In this document: one piece after another, positions 28,443 to 35,124 of the stretch | Position numbering within the stretch: position 1 is the first letter of the stretch | Layout: each line of letters begins with the position of its first letter | Source: Tsukamurella paurometabola | GTDB taxonomy: Bacteria > Actinomycetota > Actinomycetes > Mycobacteriales > Mycobacteriaceae | DNA length: 64,000 nt | Assembly (NCBI RefSeq): GCF_900631615.1 | Contig: NZ_LR131273.1 | Location: 1,984,001-2,048,000 of the forward strand | Direction: 5' to 3' | Notes under the pieces: model-generated | The model's database searches: none | Seen by the model: the letters and a program-made list of their open reading frames with translations, nothing else | What the model was told of the DNA's origin: nothing | Position numbers and translations under genes: made by a program

Positions 28443-29021
28443 ATGGATGCGGATTCCGGTCAGCCAAGGGCTCGGCGGGTCACGCCCCTCGGCGTCGTCG
28501 GCGCGGTTCTGGCCGTCCTCGTCGCGATCGAGGTATTGGCCTGGCTGTGGGGCCTCACCGCGGGCGCCGAATTCATGTGGCTGCCGGTCACCCTCTTCGT
28601 CGGATTCGTACTCATCGTGGCCTGGATCGTCTACCTGGCGGCGTGGGAGAGGCGGCGGAAGCGGTTCTCCTGGCACCTGCTGATCATCCCGGCGATCGGA
28701 CTGTTCGGTATCGCCGCAGCGGTCACAGGCTTACCGCAGAAGGCCCGTTGGTCGTACGACGAGCCTCGCCTCACAGCCGCCGCCCGTGCGACCCTGGCGG
28801 ATCCGCGCGCCGAATTCCACGAGTACGGCAAGAGGCGGATCGGCTCGCAGGAGGTGTACGGGACGGACAAGGCCGACGGGGTGGTCACGTTCTCGATCTT
28901 CGGCGGCGGCTTCAGTGTCACGACGCTCGAGTACCGGCCGGACGGGAGCGCCCCGGAGTTCGGCGGAGAGGTGCGGGGCGAGAAGCTGTCCGACGACTGG
29001 TGGCTCGTCCTCATCGACTGA
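28443..29021 (+). CDS. Hypothetical membrane protein
   Basis: A 192-residue protein with three hydrophobic segments in the first 110 residues (VVGAVLAVLVAIEVLAWLWGL, LPVTLFVGFVLIVAWIVYLA, LLIIPAIGLFGIAAAVTGL) and a soluble C-terminal domain of ~90 residues ending in DDWWLVLID. No family is recognised. GTG 28440 immediately precedes ATG 28443 in frame; the ATG is used. It lies 34 bp upstream of the pyrophosphatase-like gene on the same strand. Confidence 0.7.
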   Translation: MDADSGQPRARRVTPLGVVGAVLAVLVAIEVLAWLWGLTAGAEFMWLPVTLFVGFVLIVAWIVYLAAWERRRKRFSWHLLIIPAIGLFGIAAAVTGLPQKARWSYDEPRLTAAARATLADPRAEFHEYGKRRIGSQEVYGTDKADGVVTFSIFGGGFSVTTLEYRPDGSAPEFGGEVRGEKLSDDWWLVLID

Positions 29022-29055
29022 GCCCAGCGCGGAGCCGAGCTCATACGATCCGACG

Positions 29056-29430
29056 ATGACCGGCACATCCGACAGGTACTTCGCAGCACTCGACGAACTG
29101 GTCGGCACGTCGAGGGTCGTCATCGACCGTCCCGCCGGAACCGCGCACCCCCGCGTTCCGCAGGCGATCTATCCCCTCGACTACGGATACCTCGACGGCA
29201 CGACGGGCGGCGACGGCGACGGCATCGACGTCTTCGTGGGGGTGGAGGAAGGGCTCGGAGTGGTCGGGGTGCTGCTGACCGCCGACGTGGCGAAGCGTGA
29301 CGTGGAAGTGAAGGTGCTCCTGGACTGCTCCGCGCTCGAGATCGTTGCGGCGCGGGCGTTCGTGTCGGAGGTTCTGGAGATCGGCGGCGTGCTCGTGCGC
29401 CGGTCACCGGAACGAGAACAGGCCGGGTGA
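29056..29430 (+). CDS. Compact inorganic pyrophosphatase-like protein
   Basis: A 124-residue protein related to family I inorganic pyrophosphatases but much shorter than the usual ~165-175. Visible are the YPLDYGYLDGT segment, the DGDGIDVFV metal loop (Pro of the DxDPxD signature replaced by Gly, all three Asp kept) and the second acidic pair in TADVAKRDVEVK. The block that normally contributes the active-site Glu and Arg between the first strand and YPxxYGY is deleted. It belongs to a known group of small PPase-like proteins; whether it hydrolyses pyrophosphate is uncertain. Its stop codon lies inside a terminator hairpin. Confidence 0.75.
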   Translation: MTGTSDRYFAALDELVGTSRVVIDRPAGTAHPRVPQAIYPLDYGYLDGTTGGDGDGIDVFVGVEEGLGVVGVLLTADVAKRDVEVKVLLDCSALEIVAARAFVSEVLEIGGVLVRRSPEREQAG

Positions 29431-29441
29431 GAACCCGGCCT
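29420..29441. terminator. Bidirectional hairpin overlapping a stop codon
   Basis: A 9-bp perfect inverted repeat (AGGCCGGGT at 29420-29428 and ACCCGGCCT at 29433-29441) with a 4-nt loop. The TGA of the pyrophosphatase-like gene is at 29428-29430, within the stem-loop. The minus-strand tRNA gene ends 13 bp to the right, so the hairpin can serve both transcripts. Confidence 0.65.
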
Positions 29442-29453
29442 GACCTGCATGTG

Positions 29454-29529
29454 TGGAGCCGCCTGGGGGAATCGAACCCCCGACCTTTTCATTACGAGTG
29501 AAGCGCTCTACCGACTGAGCTAAGGCGGC
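29454..29529 (-). tRNA. tRNA-Thr (anticodon CGT)
   Basis: The reverse complement folds as a full cloverleaf. The acceptor stem GCCGCCT pairs with AGGCGGC, the D-loop region is TAGCTCAGTCGGTAGAGC, the anticodon loop is CTCGTAA with anticodon CGT, and the T-arm is GGGGGTTCGATTCCCCC. The discriminator U is followed by an encoded CCA (29454-29456). Seventy-six nucleotides including CCA. Confidence 0.97.
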
Positions 29530-29599
29530 GTGGCCCCGCACGGGTGCAGGACCGAGGACCAAGTGTACTGACCGCCCCGTCGACCACCAAATGCACCGC

Positions 29600-30100
29600 T
29601 CAGCTGATCCGCTTCGCCAGTACCTGCTCCCGCAGGATGTCCGCGTGCCCGAGGTGTTGTGCCAGCTCGCGCAGGACGTGGAGGTAGATCCATCGCACCG
29701 GTAGCGGGCCGCGACGGTTTCCGGTCACCACGTCGTCGAGGGTCACCGTCGCCGCGGCGCGTCGGGACGCTGCGCAGGCGAGGCTATGGTCGGCGAGCAC
29801 GGACGCGACCGTGTCGGTGTCGAGGAGGTCGAAGGACTCGTCCGGTGTCGAGGGAATTCCGATCGCACTGCGCGGGCGCCGGGTGAAGGCCTCGTCGAAC
29901 CACACCCGTTCGACGAATGCGGCGTGCTTCACCAGGCCCAACAGTGTGGATTTGGAGGGGACGAGCGATGCGCGCGCCTCGTCATCGGTCAGGCCGTCGA
30001 GAGTCGCGGCGAGCCGTGCGCGGTGCTCATCGAGAAAGACGTCGAACTGTTCGCGCAGTGTGGCTTCGAGGGCCGCGCGCTCGATCGTCGGCTGGATCAT
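29600..30100 (-). CDS. DinB-family (mycothiol-dependent-like) protein
   Basis: A 166-residue helical-bundle protein of the DinB/DUF664 group, starting MIQPTIERAALEATL. The three expected His positions of the metal site are visible in VKHAAFVERVWF, DHSLACAA and LAQHLGHADILRE. The ending HADILREQV is typical of mycothiol-dependent maleylpyruvate-isomerase/DinB proteins. The ATG overlaps the stop of the upstream membrane gene (ATGA). The substrate is unknown. Confidence 0.85.
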   Translation of the reverse strand: MIQPTIERAALEATLREQFDVFLDEHRARLAATLDGLTDDEARASLVPSKSTLLGLVKHAAFVERVWFDEAFTRRPRSAIGIPSTPDESFDLLDTDTVASVLADHSLACAASRRAAATVTLDDVVTGNRRGPLPVRWIYLHVLRELAQHLGHADILREQVLAKRIS

Positions 30101-30456
30101 TGCGACCGCTCCTCGGGCTCCGGTGACCACACCCTCTCGGGTGGGGTGCGTGTCGGGGGCGCCGGCGCCGCGACCTGCCGAATCCCCCAGGCGACGGGCC
30201 CGATGACGGGGATCAGCCACGCCGCCGCGCTCCACTCCCGTTTCCGTCCGGGCGACAGTGCGGTGGGCCGGATCGACGCCGTCGCGCTGCGCGCGGCGAG
30301 GATCCAGACGGCCATCGCGACGAGGAGCGCGGGCAGCCCGATGACCAGGAGGAGCATCAGGAACAGGCCGTCGTTGAGTTCCTTGCACGCGGGAACCTCG
30401 GGAAGCCGTGCGCATTCACTCATTCCCGACTCGGCCAGGATCGGCACCGTCGTCAT
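30097..30456 (-). CDS. Small membrane protein with PLDc_N-like segment
   Basis: A 119-residue protein with a long hydrophobic helix (GLFLMLLLVIGLPALLVAMAVWIL) and a second segment reading AAAWLIPVIGPVAWGIRQV, similar to the PLDc_N membrane motif (W-x-x-P-x-x-G-P). It ends in a Pro/Glu-rich cytoplasmic tail. It forms a two-gene operon with the DinB-family gene through an ATGA overlap. Function unknown. Confidence 0.75.
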   Translation of the reverse strand: MTTVPILAESGMSECARLPEVPACKELNDGLFLMLLLVIGLPALLVAMAVWILAARSATASIRPTALSPGRKREWSAAAWLIPVIGPVAWGIRQVAAPAPPTRTPPERVWSPEPEERSQ

Positions 30457-30469
30457 GACCAGATGTTAC

Positions 30470-30498
30470 GGGCCGGGCGCGACGCGCGCGCCCGGCCC
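30470..30498 (-). terminator. GC-rich hairpin terminator of the siderophore-binding gene
   Basis: A 12-bp perfect inverted repeat (GGGCCGGGCGCG at 30470-30481, complement at 30487-30498) with a 5-nt loop. It lies 26 bp after the stop of the substrate-binding lipoprotein gene and just before the next minus-strand gene, separating the two transcription units. There is no T-run. Confidence 0.7.
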
Positions 30499-30523
30499 GA
30501 CGGCCCGCCCGGGTGTCGTCGGC

Positions 30524-31513
30524 CTACTTCGCCGACATCCATGCCGGGATCGCGGGACCGGGCACGTCGAAGGCCTTCGCGATGTCCGCGAGGATGTGGT
30601 ACGCGCCCTGTACGCTCACGGCGCTCATCCACTCGGCGTCCTTGACCTCCACGGTCTTCGGTTCGAGCGGTGCCCACAGCGGGTTCTGCCGGTAGGTGTT
30701 GAGCGAGTCGGTGCCCTTGTCGCCGTTGGTGGTCACGAAGATCTTCGTGCCGTCGGCCGACGGGATGCGTTCGGCGCTGATCTCGGTCATGAACTCGTCG
30801 ATGTTCTGCGACGCGGGCCGCGCGAGGCCGGCGTCCTGCAGCACGATGCCGGAGAACGACTTCTTCGCGTACAGGCGCGTCGGACCGTCGAGGAAGCGGA
30901 CCACGGAGATGGTGGTGTCGGGCCCGGCCTTCGCCTTCACCGCGTCACCGACGCGACGGGCCTGCGCCTCGTACTCGCCGAGGCGCTGGTCGGCGAGGGT
31001 CTCCTTGCCGAGGGCCTTCGCGAGCAGGCGGATGTTGTCCTTCCACGTCGGGCCGGTGGTCTCGCTGAAGACCGTCGGTGCGATGCCGGAGAGCTGGTCG
31101 TACTCCTTGGCGTGCCGCACCTTGGCGCTCACGATGAGGTCGGGCTTGGTCGCGATGATCTTCTCGAGCGACGGTGCCGCCAGCTTGCCCACGCTCTGCG
31201 CCTCGGCGCCGTAGTTCGTCGCGGACGCCCCGAGGTAGTCGGGGAGCTTGCTGCCCAGGGTGTTGTACTCGGTGAAGGCGACCACCTTGGTGTCGAGCAT
31301 GAGCGTCGCGTCGGTGAACGAGGCGTCCAGCGCGGCGACGCGCTGCGGCTGGCCGGGGATGGTCGTGCGACCCATCGCGTGGTCGACGGTCCGCGGGAAG
31401 GCGCCGCCGGTGGCGCTGCTGGTCGCCGTGTCCGACGGTGCGCCGCTGCCGCACGCCGTGAGCGCGCCGATCGTGAGCGCGGCGAGCGTCACGCGCGCCA
31501 GGGAGAGCTTCAT
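30524..31513 (-). CDS. Fe3+-siderophore ABC transporter substrate-binding lipoprotein
   Basis: A 329-residue periplasmic-binding-protein-like lipoprotein. It has an N-terminal signal with lipobox (LTIGALTACGSG, Cys21 as lipid anchor) followed by two Rossmann-like lobes of the class III (FhuD/BtuF) type with phrases QPQRVAALDASFTDATLML, KPDLIVSAKVRHAKEYDQL and SVQGAYHILADIAKAF. It would capture ferric siderophore (or heme/cobalamin) at the cell surface and deliver it to a permease. No permease or ATPase gene is adjacent. An IdeR-like box ~50 bp upstream supports iron control. Confidence 0.88.
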   Translation of the reverse strand: MKLSLARVTLAALTIGALTACGSGAPSDTATSSATGGAFPRTVDHAMGRTTIPGQPQRVAALDASFTDATLMLDTKVVAFTEYNTLGSKLPDYLGASATNYGAEAQSVGKLAAPSLEKIIATKPDLIVSAKVRHAKEYDQLSGIAPTVFSETTGPTWKDNIRLLAKALGKETLADQRLGEYEAQARRVGDAVKAKAGPDTTISVVRFLDGPTRLYAKKSFSGIVLQDAGLARPASQNIDEFMTEISAERIPSADGTKIFVTTNGDKGTDSLNTYRQNPLWAPLEPKTVEVKDAEWMSAVSVQGAYHILADIAKAFDVPGPAIPAWMSAK

Positions 31514-31563
31514 GGGGTTCCGGTTTCCTTCCTCCCCGCGGGCACCGCGAGGATCGCGAGAAG

Positions 31564-31582
31564 GAAGGTTACGCTGGCCTTA
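31564..31582. promoter_or_regulatory. IdeR/DtxR-like iron box
   Basis: GAAGGTTACGCTGGCCTTA matches the 19-bp IdeR consensus TTAGGTTAGGCTAACCTAA at 13 of 19 positions, including the AGGTTA and CCT half-site cores. It lies 51 bp upstream of the start of the siderophore-binding lipoprotein. The match is by eye, and binding is not shown. Confidence 0.5.
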
Positions 31583-31855
31583 CTCGTCGGGCAACGATGA
31601 TGAGCGCTGGTCAGGGTTTGCAGGTGGCCGTCCCGGTCGCCGCATGGGACGTGCCTTCGCCGGCATGCGGCCGGCGTCGTCGAGCGCGCGGCGCAACAGG
31701 AACTCGATCTGCGCGTTGACGCTCCGCAGGTCGTCGGCGGCCCATTTGGCCAGCGCCCGGTACACCTCGGGGTCGATCCGGAGCGGGACCGCCTTGCGGC
31801 CCCGCTCCGGTCGCTCGCCCGCGGCGGGGCGCTCGGGGGAGTCGGTCGAGCCCAC
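31580..31855 (-). CDS. Ribbon-helix-helix (Arc-like) DNA-binding protein paired with SPFH gene
   Basis: A 91-residue protein. The core [38 protein letters not shown] (landmark, ~residues 22-60) is an Arc/MetJ-type ribbon-helix-helix: a short beta strand (VPLRID) followed by two helices with the S-V-N-A-Q-I turn. It has a basic, Pro/Arg-rich C-terminus. The GTG start at 31855 shares its G with the TAG of the SPFH gene (TAGTG), so it is translationally coupled to that gene. It may act on the palindrome upstream of the operon; this is inference. Confidence 0.75.
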   Translation of the reverse strand: MGSTDSPERPAAGERPERGRKAVPLRIDPEVYRALAKWAADDLRSVNAQIEFLLRRALDDAGRMPAKARPMRRPGRPPANPDQRSSSLPDE

Positions 31856-32775
31856 TAGCTGTACAGGCTCCCCGTGTTCACGACGGGCGTGGTGCGGCTG
31901 TCGGAGCACAGCACCACCAGCAGGTTCGAGACCATCGCGGCGCGGCGCTCGTCGTCGAGCTCGACGGTGCCGTTCGCCTCGAGCCGGGTCAGCGCGTTCT
32001 CGACGATGGCGACGGCACCCTCGACGATCTTCTCCCGCGCCGCGAGCAGCGCGGAGGCCTGTTGCCGCTGCAGCATCGCCTGCGCGATCTCGGGGGCGTA
32101 GGCCAGCGACGAGATGCGGGCCTCGAGGATCTCCAGGCCGGCCAGTTCGACGCGGGCGGCGACCTGCTCGGCCAGCTCCGCGGCGACCTGATCGGTCGAT
32201 CCGCGCAGCGAGGTCGCTCCGGCGACCGCGTCGTCGGCGTCGTACGGGTGGCTGGTGGTCACGTGTCGGAGAGCGGACTCCGCCTGGGAGACGATGAACT
32301 CCTCGTAGTCCTCCACCGCGAAGGTGGCGCGGGCGGTGTCCGCGACCTGCCAGACGATGATCGACGCGATGTTCACGGGGTTGCCGGTCGAGTCGTTGAC
32401 CTTGAGCTCCGCGGTCTCGAAGTTGTGCACGCGCACCGACAGCCGTTGCCGGCTGGTCAGTGGCAGCACGAGGCCGAGGCCCTGGGTGCGGACGGTGCCA
32501 ACGTACCGGCCGAAGAGCTGCACGACGAGGGTGTGCCCGGGCGCGACGACCACGACCATGCTGATGAGCAGCAGCGCCGCGATGCCGAGTAGCACGCTCA
32601 CCACGATCAGCGCGGGCGTCTGCGCCGATATCGACAGCACCACGAGGCCGACGGCCCCGCCGACGAGCGTGAGGAAGCCGAAGAACGCCGCCACCGCGGC
32701 ACCCGCCCCGGCGTGCCATGCCGACCGCTCCGTGATCGCCACCTGCGTGTCCTCGGGTTGAACGATGCCTGTCAT
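31855..32775 (-). CDS. SPFH/Band 7 domain membrane protein
   Basis: A 306-residue protein with two N-terminal membrane segments ([25 protein letters not shown] and [23 protein letters not shown]) followed by an SPFH domain beginning [24 protein letters not shown]. Typical phrases are the strand [20 protein letters not shown] and the helical [23 protein letters not shown]...[25 protein letters not shown] region. SPFH proteins oligomerise into membrane microdomain scaffolds. ATG 32775 is preferred over the adjacent GTG. A perfect palindrome lies 14 bp upstream. Confidence 0.88.
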   Translation of the reverse strand: MTGIVQPEDTQVAITERSAWHAGAGAAVAAFFGFLTLVGGAVGLVVLSISAQTPALIVVSVLLGIAALLLISMVVVVAPGHTLVVQLFGRYVGTVRTQGLGLVLPLTSRQRLSVRVHNFETAELKVNDSTGNPVNIASIIVWQVADTARATFAVEDYEEFIVSQAESALRHVTTSHPYDADDAVAGATSLRGSTDQVAAELAEQVAARVELAGLEILEARISSLAYAPEIAQAMLQRQQASALLAAREKIVEGAVAIVENALTRLEANGTVELDDERRAAMVSNLLVVLCSDSRTTPVVNTGSLYS

Positions 32776-32789
32776 CACCCCTCCTTATT

Positions 32790-32817
32790 CTGATATCACT
32801 TAACTAAGTGATATCAG
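32790..32817. promoter_or_regulatory. Perfect 28-bp palindromic operator upstream of SPFH-RHH operon
   Basis: Two 13-bp arms, CTGATATCACTTA (32790-32802) and TAAGTGATATCAG (32805-32817), separated by AC. The arms are exact complements and stand out as AT-rich in a 70% GC context. The site is 14 bp before the SPFH start codon, where it would overlap the promoter or transcription start. A dimeric repressor is expected; the RHH protein of the same operon is one candidate. Confidence 0.75.
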
Positions 32818-32902
32818 TTTTTCTTTCGCGATGTCAAGGATGCGTCAGGGACCCGTCAACATCCCTTTCCGGCCGAACGCACGCGCAATAGCGTTCCGAG
32901 AC

Positions 32903-33004
32903 ATGACCTTCCTGCTGATCGTGACGGGCGTTCTGCTGTTGATGCGCCTGGTCAACGAGCTGTACTACCGGCGCTCCGAGGGGCTTCCGATCGAATCGGC
33001 CTGA
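32903..33004 (+). CDS. Short single-pass membrane peptide (33 aa)
   Basis: ATG 32903 opens a 33-codon frame: MTFLLIVTGVLLLMRLVNEL, then YYRRSEGLPIESA and TGA. It is one hydrophobic helix followed by a positively charged YYRR segment, the profile of a real small membrane protein oriented with a cytoplasmic C-terminus. It is divergent from the SPFH operon and ends 46 bp before the SnoaL-like gene. No strong ribosome binding site is seen (ttccgagac), so confidence is moderate. Confidence 0.45.
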   Translation: MTFLLIVTGVLLLMRLVNELYYRRSEGLPIESA

Positions 33005-33013
33005 ACCGAAGGC

Positions 33014-33034
33014 TTGACCTCAACCGGGGTTGAT
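33014..33034 (+). promoter_or_regulatory. Possible MerR-type promoter palindrome
   Basis: A -35-like TTGACC (33014-33019) is followed directly by TCAACC-GG-GGTTGA (33020-33033), a 6-bp inverted repeat placed as in MerR/SoxR-family promoters. It lies 17 bp upstream of the SnoaL-like gene. No MerR gene is in the window and no convincing -10 is seen. Confidence 0.3.
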
Positions 33035-33050
33035 ACGCGAGCCTGGACGC

Positions 33051-33533
33051 ATGGCTGACGACCTCGCGCGGGATCCCTCCCGCGACCTTCCGGACATCCT
33101 CGGCGACGGCGCGCCCGGCGACGCCACGGCGATCGTGGACTTCGTGGCCGAGGTGCTCGAGGCGCAACGCGCCGGCAGTGTCCCGCGCGTGCGCTCCCTG
33201 TTCCGCGACGACGCGGTGTGGACCACCGCCCACGGCCGTCGCCTGCACGGTCGCGCCGCGATCGACGCCTTCCTCGCGCGCACGGTCAGCGGCTCGATGG
33301 CGCGCGGCGCCGCCGATTACGTCGTGGAGCGGGTGCTGTTCATCCGTCCGGACGTGGCCGCCGTGAGCGTGCGGGTGCGGCCGCTCGGTCCCGACGGTGC
33401 GCCGCATCCCGCGGTCCCGGACGCGGCGCCGCTGTACGTGCTGTCCAAGGACGATGGCGCCTGGCGCATCGCGGCCGCCCAGTCGACGGCCGTCTTCGAC
33501 GATCCGGCCGCGCAGGAGCGCCGCGCCGGGTAG
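33051..33533 (+). CDS. SnoaL-like / SgcJ-EcaC family protein
   Basis: A 160-residue NTF2-fold protein. ATG 33051 (MADDLARDPS) is used; an in-frame TTG at 33030 lies inside the putative operator. Family-like phrases are LFRDDAVWTTAHGRRLHGRAAIDAFLARTV near the first third and YVLSKDDGAWRIAAAQSTAVFDDP at the end. SnoaL/SgcJ proteins bind small hydrophobic ligands, and many are of unknown activity. It appears monocistronic. Confidence 0.75.
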   Translation: MADDLARDPSRDLPDILGDGAPGDATAIVDFVAEVLEAQRAGSVPRVRSLFRDDAVWTTAHGRRLHGRAAIDAFLARTVSGSMARGAADYVVERVLFIRPDVAAVSVRVRPLGPDGAPHPAVPDAAPLYVLSKDDGAWRIAAAQSTAVFDDPAAQERRAG

Positions 33534-33601
33534 CGTTCGCCCGGCGTCCGGCGCGGCGCCGCCCGTTTCGGTGTTCCCGCGAAACCGCCCCTCCGCAAAA
33601 C

Positions 33602-33615
33602 TGGAACGTGTTACA
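33602..33615. promoter_or_regulatory. KstR-type box upstream of Mce-associated-like gene
   Basis: TGGAACGTGTTACA fits the KstR consensus TnnAACnnGTTnnA at every fixed position. It is 78 bp upstream of the start at 33693. It is the leftmost KstR-type site in the window and marks the beginning of the steroid region. Confidence 0.6.
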
Positions 33616-33692
33616 GTTCTGCCCACGAACCGTGGGCGTCGAGTTGTCCTGCCTGGGCTTTTCCGGTGGCGCCGCGGGAGAGGGGTAGCACC

Positions 33693-34430
33693 ATGGCGAC
33701 ATCACAGCCCGACACCGACGACCGGATCGATGAGGCGGTCGAGACCGGCGCCGCGGCGACCGAGTCCGAGGCGCGGACGCCCGGGGCGTCCGAGACCACG
33801 GCGAAGGTCACCACCGCGAAGCCGTCCAGATCCGCCCCGAGCGGGCGGCCCGGGCCGGCGGCGGAGAAGTCCGACGCGGCGGCTCCGCGCGGCATCGTCG
33901 TCACCCCGATGATGCTCGGCCTCTCGGGCGTCCTCGTTCTCCTCGCGGTGGCGGCCACGGCCTTCGGTTTCCTCTGGCAGTCGGCCGAGTCCGATCGGGA
34001 CGCCGCCCTCGATCAGGTGGCCGCCGTCACCGAGACGCAGGAGACGAACGCCCGCGCCGAGGACATCGCGAAGAAGTACGCGATCGGCGCCGCCACCATC
34101 GACTACCAGAACCTCGGCGCGTGGCGCACCGCGCTCACCGCCGGCACCACGGACGAGCTCGCGAACCAGCTCCGCGAGGCGTCGACGCAGTTCGAGCAGG
34201 TCGTCGTGCCGCTGCAGTGGCAGTCCACCGCGACGCCGCTCGGCACCATCGTCGCGTCCAACAAGGACGGCCTGATCACGCTCAACGTCTTCGTCAACAT
34301 GATCACCAAGAGCACGCAGCGCCCCGAGGGCATCCCCTCGACGGCCACCTACACGCTGACGATCGACACCAAGCAGGACTGGAAGATCAGCGACGTGCGC
34401 GGCATGGACGCCGCCCTCGCCGGCAAGTAA
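33693..34430 (+). CDS. Mce-associated-like single-pass membrane protein
   Basis: A 245-residue protein starting MATSQPDTDD, with the ribosome binding site gagaggggt upstream. It has an acidic, low-complexity cytoplasmic N-terminus (~75 residues), one transmembrane helix (MMLGLSGVLVLLAVAATAFGFLW), a short coiled coil and an extracytoplasmic domain of NTF2-like character (YAIGAATIDYQNLGAWRTALTAGT...). This layout matches Mce-associated membrane (Mam) proteins, several of which stabilise Mce lipid importers such as the cholesterol importer Mce4. With the KstR box upstream, a role in steroid uptake is plausible. No mce genes are in the window. Confidence 0.65.
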   Translation: MATSQPDTDDRIDEAVETGAAATESEARTPGASETTAKVTTAKPSRSAPSGRPGPAAEKSDAAAPRGIVVTPMMLGLSGVLVLLAVAATAFGFLWQSAESDRDAALDQVAAVTETQETNARAEDIAKKYAIGAATIDYQNLGAWRTALTAGTTDELANQLREASTQFEQVVVPLQWQSTATPLGTIVASNKDGLITLNVFVNMITKSTQRPEGIPSTATYTLTIDTKQDWKISDVRGMDAALAGK

Positions 34431-34443
34431 CGGCGCACCACGA

Positions 34444-34473
34444 AACGGCGCGGCCCTCCGGGGCCGCGCCGTT
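34444..34473. terminator. Bidirectional hairpin terminator
   Basis: A 13-bp perfect inverted repeat (AACGGCGCGGCCC at 34444-34456, complement at 34461-34473) with a 4-nt loop, followed by TTCGTT. It lies between convergent genes (the Mce-associated-like gene and the thioesterase gene). Confidence 0.8.
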
Positions 34474-34494
34474 CGTTCGTGCGGGGAGTGCTGA

Positions 34495-35121
34495 TCAGGG
34501 CTGGCCGGGGAGCAGCTGCACCATGAGACCCTCGGCGTCCGCCAGCAGGGTCCCGTCCTCCTCGGTGAGCCGCGCGGTCACGAAGGTCTTGCGGCCGTCC
34601 ACGCGGTCGACCGTGCCCTCGACCACCAGCGGCACGTCGAGCGGTGTCACCTTGCGGTAGTTGACGTGCAGGTACGCGGTGCGGCTGATGGGCCGCTTCG
34701 CGGCGAACACCACGTTGCCGAAGTTGTCGTCGAAGATCAGCGGCAGGACGCCGCCGTGGGCGACGCCACCGCCGCCCAGGTGGTAGCGCCGCAGCACGCC
34801 GCGAGCGACGACGGACTCCGCGTCGAACTTCTCGACGCGGAAGGGCGGCATCAGCAGGCTGCCGCGTCCGGGCAGCGACATGCTGCGGTTCGCGGGCCCG
34901 TTGCCCTCGCGCGCCTGATAGGGCGCGAGCAGTTCGACCAGTTCCGCGGCCCGATCGCGCGCGGCGGCGTACACCTCGTCGGGGGCGTCGATGCTCACCG
35001 CGAGGTCCTGCAGCCGCCGCATGTGCTCGACGAACTCGCCGAACGCGGGCGGCGGCGTGGCCTCTTTGAAGCGCGGGATCTCGCTCCGCAGGTCCACCTT
35101 GTCCGCATCCGACTCGCTCAT
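34495..35121 (-). CDS. PaaI-type hotdog-fold acyl-CoA thioesterase
   Basis: A 208-residue protein. The C-terminal half is a hotdog domain with the HGG motif in GGGVAHGGVLPLIFDDNFGN and the strand YLHVNYRKVTPLDVPLVVEG; the N-terminal 90 residues are helical. It follows ltp2 after 3 bp as the last gene of the chsE-chsH2-chsH1-ltp2 operon. A role in hydrolysing a steroid-CoA, propionyl-CoA or a dead-end acyl-CoA is likely from context; the substrate is inferred only. Confidence 0.8.
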   Translation of the reverse strand: MSESDADKVDLRSEIPRFKEATPPPAFGEFVEHMRRLQDLAVSIDAPDEVYAAARDRAAELVELLAPYQAREGNGPANRSMSLPGRGSLLMPPFRVEKFDAESVVARGVLRRYHLGGGGVAHGGVLPLIFDDNFGNVVFAAKRPISRTAYLHVNYRKVTPLDVPLVVEGTVDRVDGRKTFVTARLTEEDGTLLADAEGLMVQLLPGQP

Positions 35122-35124
35122 CCG

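Noticed and set aside
29056-29529. tRNA-Thr as the attachment site of an integrated element
   Set aside because: No integrase lies nearby and no direct repeat of the tRNA 3' end is visible in the flanks; the recombinases at the left edge are of Tn554 type and sit at tadA.
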